A stretch of 64,000 nt of DNA from JAVVHE01 sp032249695 (GCA_032249695.1 JAVVHE010000016.1:6536-70535); one strand, 5' to 3'. Positions 19,001-27,912 are shown, counted from the first letter of the stretch. The notes: generated by a model not told the origin, from the letters alone. Made by a program: numbers and translations.

Positions 19001-20578
19001 CTCCGCCACGCCACGCCGGGCGTCAGCCTGATCAGCCCGCCACCGCACCACGACATCTATTCGATCGAGGACCTCGCCCAACTGATCTACGACCTGAAGC
19101 AGGTGAACCCCGATGCGCGCGTGTGCGTGAAGCTGGTGAGTTCGGCTGGCATCGGCACCATCGCGGCGGGGGTCGCCAAGGCGCACGCCGATGTGATCCT
19201 CGTCAGCGGCCATGTCGGCGGCACCGGCGCATCCCCGCAGACCAGCATCAAATACGCTGGCAGCCCCTGGGAGATGGGGCTGGCCGAAGCGAACCAGGTG
19301 CTGACGCTGAACGGACTTCGGCATCGCGTGAAGCTGCGCGCCGACGGCGGCCTGAAAACCGGGCGCGACATCGTGATCGCCGCGATCCTCGGCGCCGAGG
19401 AGTTCGGGATCGGCACGCTCAGCCTCGTTGCGATGGGCTGTATCATGGTCAGGCAGTGCCATTCGAACACCTGCCCGGTCGGCGTCTGCACGCAGGACGA
19501 GGCGCTACGGGCAAAGTTCGGCGGCAGCCCCGAAAAGGTTATCAACCTGATGACCTTCATCGCCGAGGAAACACGCGAAATCCTCGCCAGGCTGGGCTAC
19601 CGCAGCCTAGACGAGGTGATCGGGCGCACCGACCTTTTGACGCAGACCAGCCGCGGCCATGAATATCTGGACGACCTGGACCTGAACCCCCTGCTCGCCA
19701 AGGTCGACGCACCCGATGCGCAACGCCGCTTCAGCCTCAACGCCTGGCGCAACCCGGTGCCCGATACGCTTGACGCCGAGATCGTCGCCGACTCCGCGCG
19801 GCTGTTCGAGCGCGGCGAGCGGGTGCAGCTGGCCTACAATATCCGCAACACGCATCGAGCCGTGGGCGCGCGCACGTCGTCGGCGATCGTGCGCCGCTTC
19901 GGGCCGGACGGGCTAGCGCCGGGTCACCTGCACCTCCGCCTGCGAGGAAGCGCGGGACAGTCGCTTGGAGCGTTCGGCGCCAGGGGCCTCACGATCGAGC
20001 TGTTCGGCGAGGCGAACGACTATGTCGGCAAGGGCCTCAGCGGCGCGACGATCATCGTGCGGCCGATGATTTCCAGTCCGCTGGTCTCGAACGAGAACAC
20101 GATCCTCGGCAACACGTGCCTCTACGGAGCCACCTCGGGCGAGTTGTACGCTGCGGGCCAGGCCGGCGAGCGGTTCGCGGTTCGTAATTCGGGTGCAGTC
20201 GCTGTCCTTGAGGGCTGCGGTGCGAATGGCTGCGAGTACATGACCGGCGGCGAGGTCGTCGTGCTCGGCCCGACGGGCGCCAATTTCGGCGCGGGCATGA
20301 CGGGCGGCATGGCCTGGGTGCTGGACGTCGATGGCCAGTTCGCGCGGCGGCTGAACCCTGACAGCGTCGTCGCCATAGGCCTTAGCTCGCGCTGGTGGGA
20401 GGAGCGGCTCCACACCCACATCGCAGCCCACGCCGCCGCGACCGGATCAGCCTGGGCGTCGACCATCCTCGACGAATGGGAGCTTCGCCGCGGCCAGTTC
20501 GTGCAGATCTGCCCGAAGGAAATGCTGGCGCGGCTGGATCACCCGCTCAGCGCAGCCGAGATGCAGGCGGCGGAATAG
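16091..20578 (+). CDS. gltB: glutamate synthase (NADPH) large subunit
   Basis: GltB makes two glutamates from glutamine and 2-oxoglutarate. It has 1495 residues from the ATG at 16091; a GTG at 16061 would add ten. Domains in order: class II glutamine amidotransferase starting at the catalytic Cys of DSCGVG (the short propeptide before it is removed), central domain, FMN domain with PPPHHDIYSIEDLAQLIYDL and VSGHVGGTGASP, the 3Fe-4S cysteines in CIMVRQCHSNTCPVGVC, and the C-terminal beta-helix with GANGCEYMTGGEVVVLGPTG. The small subunit gene gltD, often adjacent, is not in this window. Confidence 0.97.
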   Translation: MTMPAPLYDPADEHDSCGVGLIAETSGQPTRRAVAHAITALKNLWHRGAVDADGLTGDGAGVMLELPVRFFHDHIAGTAHRPGSELLGVGQMFLPRTSLADQEACRTIIESAVIGFGYRVYGWRQVPVDTSVIGAKAAATRPEIEQIMIAGPEDGGAAARDAFERDLYLIRRRIERQAIAAQIPGFYVCSLSCRTIIYKGLFLAQSIDRFYPDLADEQFVSRFAIYHQRYSTNTFPQWWLAQPFRCIAHNGEINTLRGNRNWMRSHEIRMASLAFGAAKEDVKPVIPAGASDTGALDAVFELLVRAGRDAPTAKLMLVPEAFGPELPPAHAAMYAYFSSLMEPWDGPAALAMTDGRFAIVGADRNALRPMRWALTRDGLFVSGSEAGIVPLDEAELTAKGRLGPGEMAGVDLDAGTVLCDEALKDRIAAQADYAALVAPVRGLADIAPPAPEPGPRLSAPDLTRQLIAAGRSHEDLELILRPMVEDAKEAVGSMGDDTPLAVISNRPRCLSSFFRQNFAQVTNPPIDSLREGRTMTLRTRFGNFRNLLDPPRPLDGVLVLDSPVITNREWDALIGHFGVKVGRIDCTFPAGGGPAGLRAAIERARAEAEAHVRAGRTELFLSDEGAGPERVAVPMILAAAGVHSHLVSAGLRTYASLNVRAAQALDTHYVAVLIGVGSTTVNAWLTQEAIVDAHARGLYGGLGLDEAVARYRQAVSDGLLKVLAKMGISVISSYRGGYNFEAVGLSRAILADLMPGLPGRISGEGYTSIHLNCQLRHRAAFGEGRPRLAIGGLYKERADGEAHGWGGEEIHVLQSAVAAGSYQGYLTYSRMVAAKPPIALRDLLAFTETRPPVPIEEVESVNAIRRRFVTPGMSLGALSPEAHETLAIAMNRISARAVSGEGGEDAARFTPRLNGDNANSTTKQIASGRFGVTAEYLNACDEIEIKVAQGAKPGEGGQLPGFKVTELIAKLRHATPGVSLISPPPHHDIYSIEDLAQLIYDLKQVNPDARVCVKLVSSAGIGTIAAGVAKAHADVILVSGHVGGTGASPQTSIKYAGSPWEMGLAEANQVLTLNGLRHRVKLRADGGLKTGRDIVIAAILGAEEFGIGTLSLVAMGCIMVRQCHSNTCPVGVCTQDEALRAKFGGSPEKVINLMTFIAEETREILARLGYRSLDEVIGRTDLLTQTSRGHEYLDDLDLNPLLAKVDAPDAQRRFSLNAWRNPVPDTLDAEIVADSARLFERGERVQLAYNIRNTHRAVGARTSSAIVRRFGPDGLAPGHLHLRLRGSAGQSLGAFGARGLTIELFGEANDYVGKGLSGATIIVRPMISSPLVSNENTILGNTCLYGATSGELYAAGQAGERFAVRNSGAVAVLEGCGANGCEYMTGGEVVVLGPTGANFGAGMTGGMAWVLDVDGQFARRLNPDSVVAIGLSSRWWEERLHTHIAAHAAATGSAWASTILDEWELRRGQFVQICPKEMLARLDHPLSAAEMQAAE

Positions 20579-20628
20579 GCACCGGCCGTGCCGCAGCTCC
20601 GGCGGCCGGCCGCGCACGAGGGGTTCGC

Positions 20629-21738
20629 TCAGCCGGCGACCCCGCGGCCGCGAGCCGCCGCGACCCGCTGCACCACCCCGGCTACTGCGGCTGCGACCGC
20701 GGCCCAATCGTGCGGGAACGCTGTGCGCTGCGCGGACCAATCGGGCCACCAGCCCGCGCGAAGCCGCTGGCTTAGATCGCAGAGCGCAGCTGCGAGCGAG
20801 GTAGCTTCGTCCGGATCGAAGTAGATCGCCGCTTCACCGCACAGTGTGCGCGCATAGGGCAGATCGGCCGCGATGATCGGCAGGCCCAGCCACATCGCCT
20901 CTACAAGCGGAAAGCCGAAGCTTTCGGCCTTGGACAGGAACAGCAGCGCGTCGGCGGTCCGATACTCGTCCAGCATCGCTGATGGATCGAGCCGCCCGGC
21001 CATCCTCAGCCACGACGCGCCGGGACACGGGTTGCGCTCGGGCGGGATCGTCAGCGTCAGCTGGTCGATCAGCGACGCAGCCTGTGGATCGAGCCGGGCC
21101 AGGAGCGCGTGGTTCTTATGCGGATAACCCGCGGCGGGATAGAACAGCCGCAGGCCGCGCCCCCGCGCGTCGGCCGGCCCCGTGCGCCGCAAGCCCGAGC
21201 CGAGCAGCCAGGGCGGCGGGGGCTGCGCGATCGAAGCGATTCTGCCCGCCAGCGCCGGATAAGCCTTGGCCATCCGATCGGCCATCAGCGGCGTCTGCAC
21301 GATCATCGCGCCGATGCGGCCGAGATTTGCGTGCAGGATGGCGCGATAGACCCTGAAGGTCGGCGATGTGCCGCCGCCCAGTCGCGGCGGTAGCGTGTGC
21401 GGGTTGTGCGTCAGCACGACCTGCGGCGCACGGAGATTGAGTGGCAAGTCGCCCAGGACAAGCACCGGTTCGCCCGGATCGAAGCCGCGGGCGGGCGCGG
21501 CGGTTTCGACAAGGCGCGAGACCGCGTTGGGAAGCGTGCGCCGGTAGCGGACCGCCATGGTCGCAGGCGACGCCGGGCGGTAGGCCGCGAGCGCTCCGCT
21601 GTCTGGAAGATCGAGCCGCGTGATCTTAAGCGACGGCTCGGCTTCGAGCGCGGGGAGTAGCGCGCTGACGAGCTGGACCGCCCCCTGCCCCGTCACGTTG
21701 GTGAGGTGGACGCGCAGCGGCTGGCGGGGCGCGGTCAC
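20629..21738 (-). CDS. glycosyltransferase, GT-B fold (GT1/GT4-like)
   Basis: A 369-residue putative retaining glycosyltransferase of the surface-polysaccharide locus. The C-terminal donor-binding half shows YPAAGYPHKNHALL and the GT4-type E-x7-E region in SKAESFGFPLVEAMWLGLPIIAAD. The start is GTG at 21738, which overlaps the TGA of the upstream glycosyltransferase (GTGA), so the two are coupled. It is the last gene of the minus-strand run and ends convergent with gltB. Donor and acceptor are unknown. Confidence 0.85.
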   Translation of the reverse strand: MTAPRQPLRVHLTNVTGQGAVQLVSALLPALEAEPSLKITRLDLPDSGALAAYRPASPATMAVRYRRTLPNAVSRLVETAAPARGFDPGEPVLVLGDLPLNLRAPQVVLTHNPHTLPPRLGGGTSPTFRVYRAILHANLGRIGAMIVQTPLMADRMAKAYPALAGRIASIAQPPPPWLLGSGLRRTGPADARGRGLRLFYPAAGYPHKNHALLARLDPQAASLIDQLTLTIPPERNPCPGASWLRMAGRLDPSAMLDEYRTADALLFLSKAESFGFPLVEAMWLGLPIIAADLPYARTLCGEAAIYFDPDEATSLAAALCDLSQRLRAGWWPDWSAQRTAFPHDWAAVAAAVAGVVQRVAAARGRGVAG

Positions 21739-22862
21739 TCGGCATACCAGGGGTTTTGCGGCGGGTTCGCCCCGGAGCGGGCGGCACGCACGCAATTGGC
21801 CATATACGCACCGGCCGTCTCAGGCGTGAGCACGCGCGCGGCTCGCAACGCGCCCTCGCGCATCCGTTCGAGCGCTGCGGGTACCCGCGCGAGCTGCTCG
21901 ATCGCGGCAGCCAACCCGGTCGCGCCGCCTTCGGTCACCAACCCGGCACCGAAATGCCGCACGACGGCCGCAGCCCCGGTCTTGACGGTTGCGATCACCG
22001 GCACGCCGGCCTGCAGCCCTTCGTTGACGACTACGCCCCAGCCATCGTGCAGGCTGGGCACCACGAGCGCGTCATAGCGCGCCATGACCCCACCCGCCTG
22101 CCCGAACGGAGCGGTGCCGCGATAGCGGATGTGGGTCTCATCGAACGCAAAAGCCGCCGGATCACCCGCGCCGTAGACATCAAGATCGACCGCCAGTCCG
22201 TCCCGGCGCACACGATTGACCGCCTCGATCAGCTGCGCCAGCCCTTTGCGCGCAACCAGTCCGCCCACGAACACCAGCCGCAGCGGCGCGTCGGCCGCGC
22301 GGGGATGCCGTGGGTGCAACGGCTCGATCTGGGCCGGCACGAAATAGCCCGTTGGGAACACGCGTCCCGGCTTGGCGCCGATCGCCCGGAACTGGCGCAC
22401 GCCAAGCGGCGAGATCGCGAATACGCCAGCTGCGCGCCGCACGAACACCCGTCCATAGATCCAGTATAGGGACGGCCGGGCCGCGGCGCGCAGACGGTCC
22501 GCCATGCGCGGCCGGTGGGTGAAATATCCAACCGACGCAGGCGAGTAGGGTTCGGAGATCAGATACACCTCGGCCGAACGCGCAAGGAGCCGGTGCAACA
22601 TCCGCATCAGCCGCGGTGCTTCGAACGGGCTGCCGAACAGGTGCACGTCACCTCCGGCTGCTGGCGGCGTCCCGTCGCCCGGCGCGAGCACGGTGGTCTC
22701 GATGCCAAGATCCTGGGGCGCGAGCCAGCCCTGCGAGCGACGCAATGCATCCTCGGTGCGCAGCACGACTGCGCGGACCGGTTCGCCCATCGCACGACCG
22801 AACGCGGCGAGCGTGTGCGCCGCATGGCTGGTCAGCAGCGGCTGCCAGGCGACGATTGCCAT
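21735..22862 (-). CDS. glycosyltransferase family 4 protein
   Basis: A 375-residue GT-B glycosyltransferase. The donor domain reads LRLVFVGGLVARKGLAQLIEA, then YDALVVPSLHDGWGVVVNEGLQAGVPVIAT, which holds the GT4 E-x7-E-like motif. The N-terminal half is less conserved. The ATG at 22862 overlaps the TGA of the gene upstream by one base (TGATG), and its own TGA overlaps the next GTG, so it is locked in a coupled operon. Its sugar is not predictable; UDP-xylose and GDP-fucose are the locally made candidates. Confidence 0.87.
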   Translation of the reverse strand: MAIVAWQPLLTSHAAHTLAAFGRAMGEPVRAVVLRTEDALRRSQGWLAPQDLGIETTVLAPGDGTPPAAGGDVHLFGSPFEAPRLMRMLHRLLARSAEVYLISEPYSPASVGYFTHRPRMADRLRAAARPSLYWIYGRVFVRRAAGVFAISPLGVRQFRAIGAKPGRVFPTGYFVPAQIEPLHPRHPRAADAPLRLVFVGGLVARKGLAQLIEAVNRVRRDGLAVDLDVYGAGDPAAFAFDETHIRYRGTAPFGQAGGVMARYDALVVPSLHDGWGVVVNEGLQAGVPVIATVKTGAAAVVRHFGAGLVTEGGATGLAAAIEQLARVPAALERMREGALRAARVLTPETAGAYMANCVRAARSGANPPQNPWYAE

Positions 22863-24013
22863 CAGCCGCGGTGCCCGAACAGCGCCGCACGCAGCAGCTG
22901 GCCCGCGCGATCGAGCGCGAAGTGTGCGCGGACCCGGGCGGCGCCAGTCTCGGCCGCAAGCCTCGCCGCCTCGGGCTCGCGCGCGATCGTGCTGAGCGCG
23001 TCGACCAGCTCCTCGACCCCGTCGGTCTTGAGATACCGGGCGCCCTCTCCCAATACCAAGCGCACGTCGCTGATGTCGGTGCTCAGCACCAGCAGCCCGG
23101 CTCCGGCCATCTCGACCACCTTCGACGGGAAGGTCGTGTACGCCAGCGGCCCTCCGTTGGGCTTGAGCGCGAGGCCGACATGCGCCTGCGCGACGATGCG
23201 GTTATAGTCGGCGAAGCTTGCGCGGCCGTGGACCGTGACCTGCGGCGTGCCGGGCTGTGCGGCCAGCGTTTCGAACAGCGGTAGCGAAACGCCCTGGCCG
23301 GTGATGTCGAACGCCAGCCGTGCCGCCTCTGGCCCGCCTTCGGCACGGAGCTGGGCGATCGCCGCGGCAAGACGGGGCGCACCGGTTTCGGGCATCAGGC
23401 TGCCGCCGAGCAGGACGCGCAATGGCGCTGCGGACCAGTCGCGCGGTTGCCCGAAACTGTCGACAACCCCGTAATAGGGCACGGCTCCGGCGATCCGCGT
23501 CTGCCCGGCGAGCGCCTTGCAGGCGAGCAGCGCACGGTCGCTCAGCGCATCGTAGGCCCACTGCACCAGCCTGCTCATGACGCTTCGCTCGACGGCGCCG
23601 TCCTCAAGATCGAACGCCGCGCGCAGCCCCATCAGCCGGGCTGCGGCAAGCGCCGGGACCAACCCGGCCGGCCGGTTGTAGAACAGCGCCAGCGGGCGCC
23701 GCCGCCTCAACCTCCACAACGCCTGGATCGGCGCCAGCGCGCTCACGATCTGCGACCAGCCCGGGCGGCCGTCGAACCGGCAGTAGACGACCGGCACGCC
23801 TCCCACTCGCCGGATGACTTCGCGGTGCTTGCCGGTGCGGTCCCCGCCGCGGCCGAGACTGAGAACGATGGCGTTCACCCCGGCACTGCGCAACGCCGCG
23901 CACGCCATGAACACCTTGCGCGATGCAGCGGGGCTGTCGGTTGTGATGCCGCGCTCTGCGCGCGTCGTGTCGTCAAGCGCGTTCGAGACGAACAGAAGAG
24001 GCGGCCGCTGCAC
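22862..24013 (-). CDS. glycosyltransferase, GT-B fold
   Basis: A 383-residue GT-B protein. The GTG start at 24013 gives VQRPPLLFVSNALDDTTRAE followed by SPAASRKVFMACAALRSAGV, a sensible first Rossmann strand and helix; a longer frame upstream runs over the acetyltransferase gene and is ignored. The donor domain has VGLALKPNGGPLAYTTFPSKVVEMAGAGLLVLST, where E-M-A-G corresponds to the GT4 motif. It sits 8 bases after the acetyltransferase gene and overlaps the next gene by one base. Specificity unknown. Confidence 0.83.
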   Translation of the reverse strand: MQRPPLLFVSNALDDTTRAERGITTDSPAASRKVFMACAALRSAGVNAIVLSLGRGGDRTGKHREVIRRVGGVPVVYCRFDGRPGWSQIVSALAPIQALWRLRRRRPLALFYNRPAGLVPALAAARLMGLRAAFDLEDGAVERSVMSRLVQWAYDALSDRALLACKALAGQTRIAGAVPYYGVVDSFGQPRDWSAAPLRVLLGGSLMPETGAPRLAAAIAQLRAEGGPEAARLAFDITGQGVSLPLFETLAAQPGTPQVTVHGRASFADYNRIVAQAHVGLALKPNGGPLAYTTFPSKVVEMAGAGLLVLSTDISDVRLVLGEGARYLKTDGVEELVDALSTIAREPEAARLAAETGAARVRAHFALDRAGQLLRAALFGHRG

Positions 24014-24021
24014 TGCGCTGC

Positions 24022-24513
24022 TCAATCGAGCGTGCGCTTGATCGTGGCGGGGACGCCCGCGACCAGCCGGTTGGGCGGGATATCGCGCGTGACGACGGCT
24101 CCGGCGGCGACGATCGACCCGGCGCCGATCCGCACTCCGCCCAGCACGCGCACGCCTGCACCGATCCAGCAGCCGTCCTCGACGACGATCGGATTCGCCG
24201 TGCCCGGCCCGGCGCGGCGCGACGCCGGGCCGAACTCGTGGCTGCCGGTGATGAACTCGGTGCCGGGGCCGACATCGCAATCCGCGCCGATGATGACGGG
24301 CGCCAAAACGTGGGTGTGGACGATCACTCCGGGGCTGAGCCAGCTGCCCCGCCCCACCGACAAGCGCCCGCGGCCGAGGATCCAGCCGCGTCCACACATG
24401 CTCGCGCCGCCGGCCATCTCGATCCCCGCAAGCCGCAGCAACATGCGCCGAAGCGCGAACAGACGCGTCGGCGGTAGCGGCCACAGCAGCAGTTGGACGA
24501 AATGGCGGATCAC
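24022..24513 (-). CDS. hexapeptide-repeat (LbH) acyltransferase
   Basis: A 163-residue left-handed beta-helix acetyltransferase of the WcaF/CysE type, probably adding O-acetyl groups to the polysaccharide or its precursor. The isoleucine/valine-led hexapeptide repeats are clear in VIIGADCDVGPGTEFITGSH, then IVVEDGCWIGAGVRVLGGVR and IGAGSIVAAGAVVTRDIPPN, ending with the usual LVAGVPATIKR. The likely catalytic His lies in ITGSHEFG. The GTG start at 24513 overlaps the polymerase TGA (GTGA). Confidence 0.88.
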   Translation of the reverse strand: MIRHFVQLLLWPLPPTRLFALRRMLLRLAGIEMAGGASMCGRGWILGRGRLSVGRGSWLSPGVIVHTHVLAPVIIGADCDVGPGTEFITGSHEFGPASRRAGPGTANPIVVEDGCWIGAGVRVLGGVRIGAGSIVAAGAVVTRDIPPNRLVAGVPATIKRTLD

Positions 24514-25955
24514 GCGGCGCTGGGCAAACCAACATAGGCAGCGCCAGCCGCGTCTCGCCTGAGCAGCCGATCAACGAACGGCAACATTACGCCTGCCACC
24601 AGCACCAAAAACACGTTCGTATCCGACACCGCTGGAACAAGCGGTGTATACAGCGCGGAGACAATCAGCATAATACCCAGCACACAGCCATTAAACGACG
24701 CGCCTTCGACTGCTCGGCGCCAGCTCCAGCCGCTCCAGAACCCGCCCAAAGCGAGCAACACCGCCGCACCAACATCGGTGAAGTCGGTCTGATAGTGGGA
24801 ATAGGCAGTCGTCCAGCCATAGGCAAACCCCCCGACTGCAGCGAGCCGCGCCGCCTTATCGTCCAGCGCTTCCGCCGGGTTCAAACCGGTGATGGCGTTG
24901 GTCTGTCGCAAGGCGAACGGAAATGTGTAGACACCGAGCGTAGCATGAGGCCAGTTGATGCGAAGAAACGATTCGTAGCCCATCGTCGTCGACGTGAAGT
25001 ACACCAGGCCCTCGACCACCGCACCCCGCACGTCGCGATTCACGGTCTTGTCCAGATGCTCGATCGGAGCGGCCAGATTAAAGCTAAAGATTGCAGCAAG
25101 AACTTCGGTCTTATCATCAGACACGGCGTCGTTGTTTCGTGCGACCGCCACATACCCCATGTAGGCAACCATCAGTGCCGATATGGCTGGCACGATCACG
25201 GTGGTGACAGCCGTCAAGCGCAGCCGCAGTTTGGCCACCCGCAGCAGATTTCGACGCCGCGCGCCATCAAGCAGAACGCAAGTAACCGTGACGAGCATGA
25301 TCTGAAAGGCGGCATTGCGGCCCGCTGACAGCACCGACACCAGAAAATAGCCGACGACCGGCAACGAGAACCAGATCCGCCCTGCCGGCGTCAGTTCGCG
25401 CCAGAATAGGAGCGCGAATATATAGCAATAAAGTCCGCTCCATGTCAGCACGGCGGCAAGTTGCGCGTAGGTCGACGCGCTCTTCATTCCCACGATCTGA
25501 TCGCGCAGCGCGGCTAAGTCGGAAAGCCCCTGGCGACCGTTCACCGCATAATCGATGACAAGGAACGCCGTCCCGATGATCGCGAGCACCCAGATCAGCC
25601 GCGCCCAGGTAAGCCACCGCCGGAACTCGGCGGCCCACGCCGGCTGCAGTTCGTCCGGCGCGATGCGTTCGCTCCCACGCGCAGCATGACCCAGCATCGC
25701 ACCGACGGCGAACACCAGCGAGAAGCCGGCAAGAGCGAGCGTGACCATGCCTCCGCGGTCCTGCAGCGTCTCATATTTGATGAAACCGAGCGCCACCGGC
25801 ACCGTCGCAACGAGCCAGCCCGCGCACAGCGCCCACACCGCACCGCGAACCCGCCACGACAGGATCGCCAGCGCAACGAAGAATAAGGCCAGTTCCTGCA
25901 GCACTGCCGCGCGAATGGCGCTCCACCGGACAAAGCGCAAGCGGGTGCAGCCCAC
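24510..25955 (-). CDS. Wzy-like polysaccharide polymerase (polytopic membrane protein)
   Basis: A 481-residue protein with about 10-12 hydrophobic helices and a large extracytoplasmic loop (about 225-345), matching O-antigen or oligosaccharide-repeat polymerases, which join lipid-linked repeat units at the periplasmic face. There is no strongly conserved motif, so the call rests on topology and on its place beside glycosyltransferases, Wzx and Wzz. The start is GTG at 25955. Its codons end in A or T visibly more often than those of neighbours, which fits lateral acquisition of a serotype-specific gene. Confidence 0.72.
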   Translation of the reverse strand: MGCTRLRFVRWSAIRAAVLQELALFFVALAILSWRVRGAVWALCAGWLVATVPVALGFIKYETLQDRGGMVTLALAGFSLVFAVGAMLGHAARGSERIAPDELQPAWAAEFRRWLTWARLIWVLAIIGTAFLVIDYAVNGRQGLSDLAALRDQIVGMKSASTYAQLAAVLTWSGLYCYIFALLFWRELTPAGRIWFSLPVVGYFLVSVLSAGRNAAFQIMLVTVTCVLLDGARRRNLLRVAKLRLRLTAVTTVIVPAISALMVAYMGYVAVARNNDAVSDDKTEVLAAIFSFNLAAPIEHLDKTVNRDVRGAVVEGLVYFTSTTMGYESFLRINWPHATLGVYTFPFALRQTNAITGLNPAEALDDKAARLAAVGGFAYGWTTAYSHYQTDFTDVGAAVLLALGGFWSGWSWRRAVEGASFNGCVLGIMLIVSALYTPLVPAVSDTNVFLVLVAGVMLPFVDRLLRRDAAGAAYVGLPSAA

Positions 25956-26032
25956 GCTGTTCCCAACCGCTTGCTCGCCCGTTAAGCGGGTTCAGGCGCG
26001 GCGCGGCGCGCGGGTTCACAGGAGACAGGACG

Positions 26033-27001
26033 TTGCAGCTGCAGGGTAAGCGCGTGATGGTGACGGGTGGAGCCGGATTTCTGGGCTCTCAGCTTTGCGA
26101 CCGGCTGATCGCGGCGGGCTGTGACGTGCTGTGCGTCGATAATTTCTTTACCGGGCACAAGCGTAACATTCGGCATCTGCTCGATCATCAGGACTTTGAA
26201 CTGATGCGGCATGATGTGACCTTCCCGCTCTACGTGGAAGTCGACGAGATTTATAACCTTGCCTGCCCGGCCTCGCCGATCCAGTATCAGGTTAATCCGG
26301 TGCAGACGACCAAGACCAGCGTGCATGGCGCGATTAATATGCTGGGCCTTGCCAAGCGGGTACGTGCACGGATCTTCCAGGCGTCGACCAGCGAGGTGTA
26401 CGGCGATCCCACCATCCACCCACAGCCCGAAGATTACTGGGGCCATGTCAACCCGATCGGTCCCCGCGCGTGCTATGACGAAGGCAAGCGCTGCGCTGAA
26501 ACGCTGTTTTTCGATTATCACCGCCAGCATCGGCTTGAGATCAAGGTCGCACGGATCTTCAATACCTACGGCCCGCGCATGGACCCCGCCGACGGACGCG
26601 TCGTTTCAAACTTCATCGTGCAGGCGCTGACTGGCAAGCCGCTGACGATCTATGGCGACGGATCGCAGACGCGCAGCTTCTGCTATGTCGATGACTTGAT
26701 CGAGGGCTTTATTCGACTGATGAACAGCCCCGCCGAGGTCACCGGCCCGATCAATCTGGGCAATCCTGGTGAGTTCACGATGATCGAGCTTGCTGAGAAG
26801 GTTCTCGACATCACGGGCTCACGATCGACATTAAAGCGCGAGCCGCTGCCCCAGGACGACCCGAAACAGCGCCGTCCCGACATCTCGCGAGCCCGGGATA
26901 CACTCGGCTGGGAACCCAAAGTGGCGCTGGACGAGGGCCTGACAAGGACGATCGCGTACTTTGAAACGTTGTTGCGCGAGGACCGAGCGCTCGCCGCCTA
27001 G
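26033..27001 (+). CDS. uxs: UDP-glucuronate decarboxylase (UDP-xylose synthase)
   Basis: This SDR-family enzyme oxidises and decarboxylates UDP-glucuronate to UDP-xylose. It has 322 residues with the NAD motif TGGAGFLGS at about 11-19, and the family-specific NLACPASPIQYQVNPVQTTK, STSEVYGDP, YDEGKRCAE (Tyr and Lys of the catalytic pair) and RIFNTYGPRMDPADGRVVSN. A TTG start is used, with AGGAGA about 11 bases upstream. It lies on the strand opposite to its neighbours: 77 bases from the polymerase start and overlapping the next gene's stop (CTAG at 26998-27001). The ugd gene for UDP-glucuronate is not in the window. Codon use is more A/T-rich than the surroundings. Confidence 0.92.
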   Translation: MQLQGKRVMVTGGAGFLGSQLCDRLIAAGCDVLCVDNFFTGHKRNIRHLLDHQDFELMRHDVTFPLYVEVDEIYNLACPASPIQYQVNPVQTTKTSVHGAINMLGLAKRVRARIFQASTSEVYGDPTIHPQPEDYWGHVNPIGPRACYDEGKRCAETLFFDYHRQHRLEIKVARIFNTYGPRMDPADGRVVSNFIVQALTGKPLTIYGDGSQTRSFCYVDDLIEGFIRLMNSPAEVTGPINLGNPGEFTMIELAEKVLDITGSRSTLKREPLPQDDPKQRRPDISRARDTLGWEPKVALDEGLTRTIAYFETLLREDRALAA

Positions 27002-27912
27002 AGCGTCGGGCGGCGCAGGCGCTTCACGAACGGCAGGTACATGTAAACCAGGCTGCGCCAGCCGATCTGCGCCCAAGTCCGTTCATCGACGGCGTCGCGT
27101 TCGGCGTCGGCGCGGACCGGAGTGAGCGGCTCGCTGAAATCGCCAGCCATCGCCGTCCGTAGCCGCGCGAGCGGGCTGGCCGCATCCATCGTGTGCGTTG
27201 CGTCCGCGCCGAAGCCGATATTCTCGACAAGGTTGGCGCTCGGCCGCACCGCGAGGCCACCCTGGCGCCACACCGTCAGGATCCACTGATAGTCCCAGGT
27301 GTCGATCTGGCCCGCCGCGAGCTCGCTAAACAGCTTGCGCCAATAGAGATAGGCGGCTGGGCGACTGCTCCACTTCCGGCGGACGATCTGTTCCCAGCCC
27401 TCGGGCTCCAGCCGGTAATCGCGCCAGCGATCGGCCCAGGTCGCCCAGCCCCACATCAGGGAGAAGTCGCTGAAATAATGGCCTGGGCCCCCACCTTCCG
27501 GCCCCAGATACGTCCCACTGATCGAAGAAACGCGGCGGTCTGCCGCGTAGCGGTCCAGCATTGCCTCCGCATAGGGCCAAAAAGCGGGCGAAGCGACGCA
27601 GTCATCCTCGATGATGATCGCGCGTTCGACTTCGCTAAACACCCAGTCGATGCCGCTCGCGACGCGGTGTTTGCAGCCCATGTTGGCGCTGGCGTAGTTG
27701 CGGCTGACCTCGCTCGGCCAGTCGACCTGCTCCGTTATCGCGCGCACTTCGGCCGCCAGATGGTCCTCGCCCGGCTTGTGCGTTCGGGCGCCATCGGCAA
27801 CGACCAGCAGGCGCTTCGGCCGTGCAGCGCGGATCGCCGCGAAGCTGCGCCGGGTAAGATCGGGCCGGTTGAACACCAGAAAGGCAACCGGCGTTGCGAG
27901 CGCGTCAGCCAT
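26998..27912 (-). CDS. HlpA-like glycosyltransferase
   Basis: A 304-residue GT-A-like protein of the type annotated as hemolytic protein HlpA or GNT-I-like glycosyltransferase. It opens with PVAFLVFNRPDLTRRSFAAI, has AIIIEDDCVASPAFWPYAEA with the DxD-like metal site, and then FSLMWGWATWADRW, typical of this family. The ATG at 27912 was chosen because the frame upstream runs into the flippase gene. It lies 11 bases after wzx and ends convergently on uxs, the two stop codons sharing CTAG. Confidence 0.85.
   Translation of the reverse strand: MADALATPVAFLVFNRPDLTRRSFAAIRAARPKRLLVVADGARTHKPGEDHLAAEVRAITEQVDWPSEVSRNYASANMGCKHRVASGIDWVFSEVERAIIIEDDCVASPAFWPYAEAMLDRYAADRRVSSISGTYLGPEGGGPGHYFSDFSLMWGWATWADRWRDYRLEPEGWEQIVRRKWSSRPAAYLYWRKLFSELAAGQIDTWDYQWILTVWRQGGLAVRPSANLVENIGFGADATHTMDAASPLARLRTAMAGDFSEPLTPVRADAERDAVDERTWAQIGWRSLVYMYLPFVKRLRRPTL

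Noticed and set aside
18200..19462. Long minus-strand frame opposite gltB
   Set aside because: High-GC coding strands give long antisense frames; its translation is Arg/Ala/Asp-rich without domain features, whereas the plus strand shows the FMN and Fe-S motifs of GltB.
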